A stretch of 64,000 nucleotides of DNA from Manduca sexta. Lineage: Eukaryota > Arthropoda > Insecta > Lepidoptera > Sphingidae. The stretch's first letter is position 1. Each line of letters opens with the position of its first letter. The notes below the pieces were generated by a model that saw nothing but the letters and a program-made list of their open reading frames with translations, had not been told where the DNA came from and ran no database searches. The DNA lies in the NCBI RefSeq assembly GCF_014839805.1, contig NC_051130.1, positions 3,038,001 through 3,102,000 of the forward strand, in the 5' to 3' direction. Below are positions 50,398 to 60,247 of the stretch, one piece after another. A program made the translations under genes and the position numbers.

Positions 50398-50689
50398 AGT
50401 AACCTCGTGTGCCAGGTCTTAATATTAAGACACGTTGCTCTACTATCACAATATCAGGCTTACTAGCAACAATAGCCCTGTCTATGATAATAGACCGATC
50501 CCAGTATCATCAGTCAGCATTGCTTACTGTTAATACGGCACTTCAGGAGTCAAAAGACCATACCGAACAGTAATTTGCTGGTGTATGATCTTGACTACTA
50601 GATTGTGTCCAGGCAAGTACTCGCCGTTAGCAAAATACAAAGAACCGGAAATCACATGTCTGATTGATTCACCAAAGAAAATCCTGTTA
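50398..50689 (-). pseudogene. Remnant of a LINE ORF C-terminus
   Basis: Two minus-strand stretches in neighbouring frames resemble the C-terminus of a lepidopteran LINE polyprotein: SIRHVISGSLYFANGEYL with NLVVKIIHQQITVRYGLL (50537-50689) and DRSIIIDRAIVASKPDIVIV (50400-50505). Stops and frame changes separate them, so this is a dead copy. The Copia element at 50700 begins just past its upstream edge. Confidence 0.55.
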
Positions 50690-50699
50690 TTTAAAAAGA

Positions 50700-50876
50700 T
50701 GTTAAGGTTTATTTATGGGAGGCCAGAGAAACGCTCGTATATGAGTAACCTTTTATTATATCTTAACTACAACACAACGCTTACTTATTGAGTGGCCATT
50801 TTTTTATTTAAAACAGGAAACCAATAGAGATGGGCAATGCCAACACTAGTGATGCCCACATTGTCATATATTAACA
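50700..50876 (-). repeat. Copia 3' LTR
   Basis: 177 bp, TG...CA-type ends within TGTTAA/TTAACA; no difference seen from the copy at 55101-55277. Confidence 0.93.
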
Positions 50877-50887
50877 CCCTTCCTCAA
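50877..50887 (-). other. Copia polypurine tract
   Basis: On the minus strand TGAGGAAGGG lies directly before the 3' LTR, the usual position and make-up of the plus-strand primer. Confidence 0.7.
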
Positions 50888-50936
50888 TGTGAACATCACT
50901 CACAATCAAAAATCTAAACTAACTTCTAGTCTAACT

Positions 50937-52001
50937 CTATGAAAACAACATTTCTCTCAATTTGGTAAACCTAACTTTACTCAATCCTTTAGTACATATA
51001 TCAGCAAGCTGATTCTCTGAAGGTACATACTTTAAACATACAATTTTATTTTCAACTTTATATCGTACAAAATGATACTTAATATCAATATGTTTGAGAC
51101 GCTTATGGTATTCTGGGTTTTTAGCAACATGAATTGCAGACTGATTATCTATATTTATAATAAAGTTGTTACAACAAATATCTATTTCTTTTAATAAATT
51201 TCTTATCCAACAACCCTCTGCAATTCCCCTTCCTAATGCTACATATTCTGATTCTGTACTTGATAAAGATACACACTGTTGTTTGTTACAAGACCATGAC
51301 ACTGTATTACCATAAACTTTCATGATATACCCTGATGTAGATTTCCTATCTTCTTGATCTCCTGCCCAATCTGCATCTGTGTACCCTTCTAATATCACAT
51401 CTACTCCTTTTCTATAAATTAATTTTAAACCTAAAGTCCCCTTAATATATCTTAAAATTCTCTTTAATGCCTTCCATAAGCTCTCATTAGCACAACTTTG
51501 AAACCGACTTAAGTAACTCAATGCATAGCACAAATCAGGACGTGTTCCTAACATAGCATACATGAGGCTGCCTATTAACTGTCTGCATCTTTTGATCAGT
51601 TCTTTATCTGTAGTTACTTCCTTTTCTAAAGCTAAACTTTGTTCTATGGGTGTTGTTACAGCTTTACATGCTTCCATATTATACTCCCTCAATAAATATT
51701 TTAAATATTGCTCTTGGTCACACTCAATCACATCATTCTTCTTGATTATATTAATTCCTAGATATTTTAGATTATTACCCCCTAAATCTTTCATCTCAAA
51801 TTTCTTATGTAATGCTTCTTTTAATCTATTTATCTCTTGTTTGTCTTCACACAGTAAAATTAAGTCATCTACATATAATAGTACATAAAACCTTTTATCC
51901 CTTTTATAATATAAACAGTAGTCACACTGGCTCCTTAGAAACCCTTCCTGAATCATAAATTGATTAAATGTTTCATTCCAATATTTTGGGGATTTCTTCA
52001 A
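50937..52001 (-). CDS. Copia pol, C-terminal part (reverse transcriptase and RNase H)
   Basis: A 354-codon frame with the reverse transcriptase catalytic box YVDDLILLC, TTPIEQSL and YLSRFQ blocks, and the RNase H parts GYTDADWAGDQEDRKSTSGY and SSTESEYVAL. It is the downstream part of the gag-pol frame at 51973-54936 and is out of frame with it because of one base near 52002. It has no natural start of its own; the Met at the frame's beginning lies inside the reverse transcriptase. Confidence 0.9.
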   Translation of the reverse strand: MKKSPKYWNETFNQFMIQEGFLRSQCDYCLYYKRDKRFYVLLYVDDLILLCEDKQEINRLKEALHKKFEMKDLGGNNLKYLGINIIKKNDVIECDQEQYLKYLLREYNMEACKAVTTPIEQSLALEKEVTTDKELIKRCRQLIGSLMYAMLGTRPDLCYALSYLSRFQSCANESLWKALKRILRYIKGTLGLKLIYRKGVDVILEGYTDADWAGDQEDRKSTSGYIMKVYGNTVSWSCNKQQCVSLSSTESEYVALGRGIAEGCWIRNLLKEIDICCNNFIINIDNQSAIHVAKNPEYHKRLKHIDIKYHFVRYKVENKIVCLKYVPSENQLADICTKGLSKVRFTKLREMLFS

Positions 52002-54936
52002 CTCCGTACAATGAACGTTGCAATTTTAATACTTTGCCATCTATCTTCATTCCTTTTGGTTTTTCTATATAGACTTCTTCTTCTATGTTCCCATACAAAA
52101 ATGCACTCTTGACATCCATCTGCTGAATATCCATATTAAATCTAGTCGCTATTGCTAGTAAAATTCGCAATGTAGGTAGTTTAGCTACTGGAGTATAAAT
52201 ATCCGAATGATTAAATTTATCTTCTTGTTTAAAGCCTCTAACAACTAGTCGTGCTTTATACAAGTTTTTATTTTCTTCTTTCTTTATCTTAAAAACCCAC
52301 TTGGTATCAATTAATTTCTTTCCTAATGGTAAACTGACTTCATTCCATGTATTATTTTTATTTAGTGCTACTAGCTCTGCTTGTATTGCCTTCAGCCATT
52401 CCTCTTTATTTTTTCCACTTATAGCTTCCTCATACGTTAATTGTTCTTCTTCTTGTGCCATCAATGCCATTTCATAGTCCTTTGTCCACATTGGCTTCTT
52501 CACTTGTCGTTTACTTCGAGAGTTATTCTCGTTGTTATCCTGTATATTTTCCTCTGCGTCTATGAATTCCTCTTCTAAGTACTCTTCCATCATGTCAATT
52601 TCACTTGAACTCACATCTTCTGCAATAGTTATTTCTTTTTCATGTAAATCTACTTCTTGGTGCAAATCAATTTCTTCTTTGTGTACATCAACTTCTTCTT
52701 GATGTAAATCAACTTCTTCTTGGTGTACATCTACATCTGGCTGCTCAACTTCTTTACATTCTTCTATCTCGACTCTTGTATCTTCTTGATTCACTTCCTC
52801 TCCATTATTTTCATCCTCTATTAATGAACTGCTAGAATTTATACTCTTTTGTTTCTCTTTGTCTTCTTTGAAAAATACAACATCTCTATGAGTGTCTACT
52901 CGATTTGTATTTGGATGCCACACCCTATATCCTTTTGTACAATCTCCATAACCTACAAAAATTCCTAATTTACTCTTGGAATCCCACTTTAATCTATGCT
53001 GCTTTGGTACATGTGTACATACCTTAACACCAAATTCTTTTAATATAGTAACATCAAAATTCTTATTGTACAACAACTCATATGGTGTTTTCCCACTCAC
53101 TTTACTTTTACCCGTTCTATTTATTGTAAAAACTGCTGTATTTACTGCCTCAGCCCAAAGCTCTTTTCCTAAACCTGATTGGATAATCATTGTTCTCGCA
53201 GACTCTACTACAGTACGCATTTCACGTTCAATTCTACCATTTTGTTCAGGTGTGTAACTCACCGTTAACTCATGTAATATACCTTTTCTTTTAAATAAAT
53301 TTTCTACAGCTCTATTAACAAATTCAGTCCCATTATCTGTACGAAATCTTTTTATTTTTCTATTGAACTCATTTTCAAACTGTTCTACAAAATCTTCAAT
53401 TTTCTCTATAGTCTCATATTTATTTTTAATAAAATACACAAATCTGTAACTACTGTAATCATCCTTCAATAAAAGAAAATAATAAGAACCACCTAAAGAT
53501 ACCTCCTCCATTGGACCACATAGATCCATGTGTATCAGTTCACCTGGTTGAGTTGTCCTACTACTACTCTTATGAAAAGGTAATCTACGCTGTTTTCCCT
53601 GGATACACGGTAAGCACTGATCAGTCTGCCCTTCATATTTTATACCTTTTGCATCTAAATACTCCTTTACATAGTGATAATTTTGGTGTGCAAACCTACT
53701 ATGCCAATCTGCCAAAGTCACTAAAGCTACATCATTAAATTTAAATCTCATTACATACATATTATCACTTTTATCTGCTACACCTGTTACAGAGCCATTT
53801 TTATAAAACTTACATCCATTGGAATCTGACACCATCTTGTGTCCTTTGTTAATAGCTGACCCTAGAGAAAACAAATTAACATTTAATTTTGGCACATACA
53901 ACACATTATATAAAGTACAGGGAGTATACTCTGAATCATTATAGACATACACATCAACAGTTCCAATACCTAATACCTCTAAATTTTTACCATCACCAAT
54001 TGTAACAAACCTTTTATTTTTAATTTCACAAAACTCGGTAAACATCTCTTTAATATAACACATATGGTCACTTGCTCCCGAGTCTAAAATGAAATTCTTA
54101 GAATACAACAAATTACTTTGAATCTCTCTCGTTACAAATGAAGTTTTTGAATTGGAACTCTTATTTTTCTCAATAAGCTTATTTTTTACTAACTTACAGT
54201 CTTTTATTAAATGACCCGTCTTATGACAATTATGACACTCTCTATTTCTACACTCATTTCTTTTATGGCCTATTTTACCACACTCAAAACACTTCACATT
54301 ATGCCGCGCACCAACCACCAATGCAGAATCTTGCTGTCTGCTGCTACTAGCACAGTTACTGGTGCCATTGCCACTCCGCTCCTCTTCGACTAGCAACCTG
54401 CCTGTCAGCTCCTGTAACTTCTGTTTATCTTCTGGCACACTCTCCCAGGCAGATACAAAATGCTTATATTTATCTGGTAGCGACATAAGTATTTTTGTGA
54501 TGATAATACTTTCAGACACTTTTTCTCCGACTGTTGCCAACTGGGTCACACACTCTTCTATCTTGGATATAAACACCGCTATAGGCTGCTCATATTTTAA
54601 ATTGAAAAATCTTTGTTGCAACAAATGTAACCCGACCTTCGTAGATGGTTCATATAGGGTGCATAACTTCTGCCACATTTCAGCACTAGTAGAGCATGAA
54701 ACTAAATAAGTTATGACTGTCTCTTCAACTCTGGTTACTATAACTTCTTGAGCTTTGATGTCTCTCTCTTCCCATAATTCTTGTGCTTTATCATTTGTTG
54801 CAGGCTTCACCTCGTTGCCGGTTACGACTCCCCATAACTTCTTTGCACATAGAACAACTTTTATTTGGAAACGCCATGCCTGCCAATTACGGCCGTTGAG
54901 AACGATTGTCTTATTGTTATTTTCAGCACTCGACAT
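51973..54936 (-). CDS. Copia gag-pol, N-terminal part (gag, protease, integrase, start of reverse transcriptase)
   Basis: A 987-codon frame. In order: gag (about 1-200), two CCHC knuckles (CFECGKIGHKRNEC near 216 and CHNCHKTGHLIKDC near 234), aspartic protease LDSGASDHM near 284, GAG-pre-integrase HSRFAHQNYHY near 413, integrase core with MDLCGP, RTDNGTEFVN and TPEQNGRIERE, an acidic linker with repeated VDLHQEE-type units, then the beginning of the reverse transcriptase (YKARLVVRGFKQ). The frame leaves the family sequence shortly after SLYG because of a one-base shift near 52002, and ends at 51973. Confidence 0.92.
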   Translation of the reverse strand: MSSAENNNKTIVLNGRNWQAWRFQIKVVLCAKKLWGVVTGNEVKPATNDKAQELWEERDIKAQEVIVTRVEETVITYLVSCSTSAEMWQKLCTLYEPSTKVGLHLLQQRFFNLKYEQPIAVFISKIEECVTQLATVGEKVSESIIITKILMSLPDKYKHFVSAWESVPEDKQKLQELTGRLLVEEERSGNGTSNCASSSRQQDSALVVGARHNVKCFECGKIGHKRNECRNRECHNCHKTGHLIKDCKLVKNKLIEKNKSSNSKTSFVTREIQSNLLYSKNFILDSGASDHMCYIKEMFTEFCEIKNKRFVTIGDGKNLEVLGIGTVDVYVYNDSEYTPCTLYNVLYVPKLNVNLFSLGSAINKGHKMVSDSNGCKFYKNGSVTGVADKSDNMYVMRFKFNDVALVTLADWHSRFAHQNYHYVKEYLDAKGIKYEGQTDQCLPCIQGKQRRLPFHKSSSRTTQPGELIHMDLCGPMEEVSLGGSYYFLLLKDDYSSYRFVYFIKNKYETIEKIEDFVEQFENEFNRKIKRFRTDNGTEFVNRAVENLFKRKGILHELTVSYTPEQNGRIEREMRTVVESARTMIIQSGLGKELWAEAVNTAVFTINRTGKSKVSGKTPYELLYNKNFDVTILKEFGVKVCTHVPKQHRLKWDSKSKLGIFVGYGDCTKGYRVWHPNTNRVDTHRDVVFFKEDKEKQKSINSSSSLIEDENNGEEVNQEDTRVEIEECKEVEQPDVDVHQEEVDLHQEEVDVHKEEIDLHQEVDLHEKEITIAEDVSSSEIDMMEEYLEEEFIDAEENIQDNNENNSRSKRQVKKPMWTKDYEMALMAQEEEQLTYEEAISGKNKEEWLKAIQAELVALNKNNTWNEVSLPLGKKLIDTKWVFKIKKEENKNLYKARLVVRGFKQEDKFNHSDIYTPVAKLPTLRILLAIATRFNMDIQQMDVKSAFLYGNIEEEVYIEKPKGMKIDGKVLKLQRSLYGVEEIPKILE

Positions 54937-55084
54937 ATTGGATGCAAACTCTCACCAGTATAATCTTCACAATCTTCTTAACGCAAGTCACCGCCGCCTA
55001 ATTTCGAACCACGTGTTGCTCGGGCTCCAACCGTTGCTACAACGCGACTTACTCGAATCAAGCTTCTTAGGTACAGTCTTTCTT

Positions 55085-55100
55085 GACTGGGCCCATAACC
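55085..55100 (-). other. Copia primer binding site
   Basis: GGTTATGGGCCCAGTC on the minus strand, directly after the 5' LTR. The same sequence serves in Drosophila copia, which primes from an initiator tRNA-Met fragment. Confidence 0.75.
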
Positions 55101-55277
55101 TGTTAAGGTTTATTTATGGGAGGCCAGAGAAACGCTCGTATATGAGTAACCTTTTATTATATCTTAACTACAACACAACGCTTACTTATTGAGTGGCCAT
55201 TTTTTTATTTAAAACAGGAAACCAATAGAGATGGGCAATGCCAACACTAGTGATGCCCACATTGTCATATATTAACA
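55101..55277 (-). repeat. Copia 5' LTR
   Basis: 177 bp; see the whole element. The promoter and poly-A signal of the element should be here but were not pinned down. Confidence 0.93.
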
Positions 55278-55826
55278 AAAGAGGTTACCAAAATTTAGCC
55301 ATGGTACGATCGCAAGCTGATATTATCTTTTTTATCACTTTAACTACGAACCTATACATACTCACTTCGTTCTGAAGGAAATAATCCCTACTAAGATTGC
55401 ACATCTTGAGATTATGCAAGTCGTAACTAAGTATTAAGTAAGCTTCGGTCCTACATTTTTGCGAGATGTAAATCTCATCATCTTGTCCAGGGAGCAAATT
55501 TGAGACTTCAGTACATCAGAATTGTTTCATTATATGTATTAGGAGAAATAACAAAAATCTTATTATTGAAATATAAACATCATCCTCAAGGAATATAATT
55601 CCCGATACTATGTTTGTTTTGTTGTATTATGTGCAAAACGAACTCGTCACCGGATAAAATTCTTTCTACGAATTTTGTTTTTTAATTTTTTTCCTGATAA
55701 CACTGGTTATGTCAACTGTCAAGTCAATTTATAACCCAAAAATTTACATAAATCAGCTGAGAAATAAATTACTATTTATAATCTTAGTCACTTCCTAATT
55801 ATATGACTAGAGGAATATTAAGAAGA
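55278..55826. other. Spacer between the Copia element and TATDN1
   Basis: Begins with the AAAGA target duplication. A 70-codon minus-strand frame (55285-55497) has no recognisable domain and no splice support. The last part presumably holds the TATDN1 promoter and 5' UTR. Confidence 0.45.
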
Positions 55827-58800
55827 ATGAGTTCTTTAAGAAAATATATTGGTGAGATACGCTTACGAGCTACATACTTTATATTGCGAGAAGCGTAAAA
55901 TATCCGGTAGTTCAGATCAGTAAGAGTACAGTAATTATTTCATTCTTTGGTATAGTTGAAGGCGATTTTAGCCTGCTATACGGCGTTCCCGGAGTTGGTA
56001 TTCCCTTTGCCACATAAAAAAAAACAAAACCAACTCCCAACTCGCCTTTTTCCCGAAGGAATAGGTAAAGATGCAACTAGACCACCCACTTTTTGCCATG
56101 TGCCATAGGCGACGAGCATATTGCCTTACCAGACACAAATTCTAGACTCTGGTTTCGTCTGTTGTATTACAAGACTCCTATGCGAGGATAGATTCTTACC
56201 TCAAGCCAATAATGCATTGATTCCCCAGATTCTGATGTTAATATGCAGAAATGATTACATATCGACATGTGATCTTATTTTTGGCTATTCTTCTATAACA
56301 AAAATACCTACAGAGATAGCATTCAGCCTCGTATTTCCCCTATAGAAAATGTAGATATTTAAATTATTGAACAAATATAAAGAATTACATCTCTCACTCC
56401 TCTTGCAAAATTGCAAATATATTAAATGGTTGCAAAGGTAAAAAAGTCATACATCCCAGATAAATGACAATGTGTCTTTATTACATCATCAGATATTGGT
56501 GCGAACCTCACAGATGATATGTACCAGGGTGTTTACCATGGATCCAAGAAACATGAGCCGGATTTGGATGTGGTATTAAGCCGGGCCTGGAGTGGGGGCT
56601 TGGACAAGATGATCATAACAGGAGGCAGTTTAGAAGACAGTAAAAAGGCTATAGATATGTCACGATCAGATGGTAAATGAATATTAAAAGTAATAACTCA
56701 CCTGTATAGAGGGTGAAATTTAGTTCACTGTTTTTTTAAATGTACTGTCAATGACATACAAATGTGTATATAATGCAAAAAAGATATGAACTGATATGAA
56801 CCGAATAATAAAAAAAATATAAAAGCTTGGTTTGTTGATGTTAAAATATTTTATCTGGTTTTGCTTTCTAAATGCTACAGTTCTATATAATTTACTGACT
56901 GTATGTTTCAGGAAACAGTGAAACAAATTCCACCATGTGTAATGCAATCACTTTATGAAAATTTTATTCTTTGTTATTCTACTTAAAACCTTGAAGATAA
57001 AGAAATAAAGTTTGCAATTTAATGCTTTAATAACCAACTCAATCTCTAAGGACAGTATATGTAATATCATGGATGAATCTTCTACTTTTTTCATCGAATC
57101 ACCTACCTTTTCGCACCTTACTTATATTACCATCAATAGTGTGGAAAGAAAAATATTTTTTGTTATAAATGAATATAAAATTTGAACTGATATGCAATTT
57201 ATATCCATCCCTACTATAAAATATTTTTTCTAGCAAGATTGTTTTCAACTGTGGGATGCCATCCCACAAGATGTAAAGATTTTGTGGAAAATCCAGAAAA
57301 CTACTTGAATGGCCTCAGGAGTCTAATAAGTGAAAACAAGAATAAAGTTGTTGCTATCGGAGAGTGCGGACTGGATTACGAGAGGCTACACTTCTGTGAA
57401 AAGGATGTGCAGTTGAAGTAAGCTCAGAATGCTTTCAAGTCATGGCATTACCTAAAATTTGAATAAACTACAAAACATGAATTCAGTAGCATTAAAGCAT
57501 TTATGACCTAATTTATAATATTATGAAGTCTTTCTTATTTTTGTTTTTTACTTATCACACTTTTTTTTGTTTTTAAATTTGATTTTGTGGAGAATTTTAT
57601 ACTTGAAATGCAAATAAAAGCATTTTGGCTACTGAAATGTAGACAGACATTTTTACTTAATTATGTTTTCAGGTTCTTTGAATACCAGTTGCAGTTAAGT
57701 AGGGAGTTCAGCCTGCCATTGTTTCTTCATTGTCGGGCAGCTGCTGATGATCTAGTGGATATCTTGAGCAGGAACCAAGACAAAGTGGTTGGTGGTGTGG
57801 TGCATTCTTTTGATGGGTCTGAGGAGGCACTACAAAAAATCCTTTCACTTGGATTGTATATAGGTATTAATGGATGGTCAGTTCAATAGATTATATAGAT
57901 AATCATGTCACATTATAATAATAATAATATCAGCCCTGTATTATATACTGTCCCACTGTTGGGCATGGGCCTCCTCTACTACCGAGAGGAATTAGGCTTT
58001 AGTCCACCATGCCGGCCCAGTGCGGATTGGTAGACTTCACACACCCTCGAAAATTCCTCAAGAGAATTTCTCAGGTATGCAAGTTGCCTCACGAGTTTTT
58101 CTTCACCATTAAAGCAAGCGATAATTCACAAAGAATACACACATAATTTTTTAGAAAAGTCAGAGGTGTGTGCCCTTGGGATTTGTACCTGCAGACATTC
58201 GTTTCAACAGTCCCTTCCACAACCAACTAGGCTATCGCCGCTTATTGTTTACACCGCTCACATTAAATATTATATAAATAGCTAATACTTTTCTTCTAGT
58301 TCATTAAGAACGAAAGAAAACTTGGATGTGGCATCGAAAATACCCACAGACAGACTGATGATTGAGACAGACTGCCCGTGGTGCGAGGTGAAGCCCACTC
58401 ATCCGGGATATGGGCATGTTGTCACAAAGTTTGCGACGGCCAAGAAGGAGAAGTACAGCCCAGGTTCTGATAGCCAAGTAAAGGGGAGAAACGAGCCTGT
58501 CAATATTGTGTAAGTTACCATTAGGAATAGGCATCATAATTTAATTTATCATGATGCCTATTATAAATGTCAATGCCTTGGTAATTGTAAAGGCACAATA
58601 CTAACACTAATGTGGATAGTTGTGCCAATATAAAACCTATTTTTTACATGATATAGAATGCATTCAGCTTCGTTTTTATGACCAGTCCAGTTGAATGTCT
58701 GTCTTCTTTGAGGACCCAATCCAAAGTAAATTTGGTAAAGAACCACCTCAAGGCTTTCTATAGTCTAGAGGTGATTTGTGTTAAAATATTATGTATTGTT

Positions 58801-58931
58801 CTATTTGGTTTCAAATTAATTTCTGTTTCAGACAAGTTCTGGAGATATTGGCGGCAATACGGAAAGAAAACCCAGACGAATTAGCTGCAGCGATATATGA
58901 CAATACAAATAGAGTATTTTTCCCAAAATAA
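55827..58931 (+). CDS. TATDN1: TatD-family metal-dependent deoxyribonuclease (TATDN1), 6 exons
   Basis: TatD proteins are TIM-barrel metal hydrolases with nuclease activity linked to DNA degradation or repair. Exons: 55827-55851, 56493-56672, 57234-57417, 57673-57876, 58300-58509, 58832-58931; phases join, 300 residues (human 297). Family blocks in order: [107 protein letters not shown] and the end FFPK. The metal-ligand Glu of GECGLD, His of FLHCR and VHSFDG and Asp of ETDCPW are all present. I start at 55827 because it has the better context and aligns with family members; an in-frame ATG at 55803 would add eight basic residues (MTRGILRR), possibly a targeting extension. Confidence 0.94.
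55860..56110. repeat. Probable dispersed repeat in TATDN1 intron 1
   Basis: Around 56040-56110 the sequence TTTTTCCCGAAGGAATAGGT and GACCACCCACTTTTTGCCAT has the look of a lepidopteran LINE piece. No second copy in this window, so the call rests on recognition only. Confidence 0.3.
57914..58242 (-). repeat. tRNA-derived SINE, family A, copy 4
   Basis: Reverse complement of 1127-1452, with an (ATA)n tail at 57914 and tRNA-like head ending at 58242 (GGCTATCGCCGC). Inserted in the TATDN1 intron, antisense, 57 bases before the exon at 58300. Confidence 0.75.
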
Positions 58932-60247
58932 ACTGTTGTATAATGTGTAAATAAAGTTATATTTATAATGTTGTTTTGTCTATATTCGCTTACTTATTTT
59001 AGGAAGAGGAAAAAACAGCCTTTAATGACTAAGCTTTTAGTGTTAGGTAGATTTTAAATTTTGACCAACAATATAACCAAATGAGCCTATTTTAAATTGG
59101 CTGACAGTTTTATTTAACTATTGAATATGGTTAAAATATTAGTCCTATATACTACAATTCTATGATTAGACTTGGACCTGCCAGTTAAGGGCTCCAGACA
59201 CAAACGGTTCCGTAAAAACTAACATTTTCTATAAAAATGTTGCATAAATAAATGCACAAAATGAAATCACTAACAATATTTTATTGTGAATTCTTATATT
59301 TATTTCGTACAACACAACATTGACATTATCCAGAGGAATGATGGTTTTAAAATACAAGCACTGGAGTGACTAATACTCAAGTCTTAATACCATTTAAACT
59401 AAATCAAGGAAGACAGTCTCAAAATTGTAAATAGCGACATCTGCACAATACAGTCAATTACTGATTAGAACTTTAATTATACAAATAAAAACAATGTTTG
59501 AAAGAATTACCAAAATTTTATAGAACATAAAACATAATTTAATCATTCCTCTTTCAAATTGTATATTTAATTAAAACACACAATCTCTCAACACAAATAA
59601 ATATACTAAAAAAATCTTACCGACTACAAGGTCTAACTTTTTAGATTAATGATTTGTATTTGGATGATGATTAAGGTAACTAACAATAAGTCGATTGCGA
59701 TTTAATGTAATCAGTCGTTGATTCCGTAAATGCATCATCAGGAATGTTGACGAATACTGAATTTAGAAATACCACTACATGTCATGGATATTTAAATGTT
59801 AATGATATGAAAAATTATTGCATTAACGATGTCGACTAACATCAAATGGACTGCATTTTGGTTGTACTCAATTAAAATTTTGTTATAAAAAAAACTGACG
59901 GGTTTTGAAAATGAACTCAGGGAGGTACGGACAGAGGACTATGGTCACGGGCATGCGATAGTCCAGCTACCTGAATAAATTAGGAACTTATAATTTTTCA
60001 TTGTGCACCTCAATATTGTACGCCATGTTTTAAACTTAAAATGTTACCAATAAACAAATAACATTACTAGCAGTAAATGTAATAAAACGTAATAATAAAC
60101 AGTAGATTTTAAAAACGGTTTTTAAAAAAAGTTGTAATTAAATTCATTGGAAAATATAATAAATTAAGTAAAAAAAAATTACACATCGCACATTCCTCTA
60201 TCCGCGTTTGAGTTGTACTATCACTAACATACAGAACAGCTCTGTGT
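58932..60247. other. Convergent 3' spacer of TATDN1 and TMEM214
   Basis: Holds the short 3' UTR of TATDN1 and the longer 3' UTR of TMEM214 (minus). AT-rich, no coding signal, no recognised repeat. Confidence 0.5.
58950..58955 (+). terminator. Polyadenylation signal of TATDN1
   Basis: AATAAA 18 bases after the stop at 58931, the only nearby candidate. Confidence 0.6.

Larger units (their letters stand above)
50700..55277 (-). mobile_element. Ty1/Copia LTR retrotransposon, nearly intact
   Basis: A 4.6 kb element transcribed on the minus strand. The two 177 bp LTRs (50700-50876 and 55101-55277) begin TGTTAA and end TTAACA and look the same along their whole length. A 5 bp target duplication AAAGA lies at 50695-50699 and 55278-55282. 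A primer site GGTTATGGGCCCAGTC follows the 5' LTR and a purine tract precedes the 3' LTR. Gag-pol order (gag, zinc knuckles, protease, integrase, reverse transcriptase, RNase H) is that of Copia. One single-base frameshift near 52002 splits the frame in two. Confidence 0.95.

Noticed and set aside
50937..52001. Copia second frame as an independent gene
   Set aside because: It continues the reverse transcriptase of the upstream frame and starts inside a domain, so it is a frameshift product.
55285..55497. 70-codon minus-strand frame next to the Copia element
   Set aside because: No domain, no splice signals that extend it, and no link to the LINE remnant on the other side of Copia.
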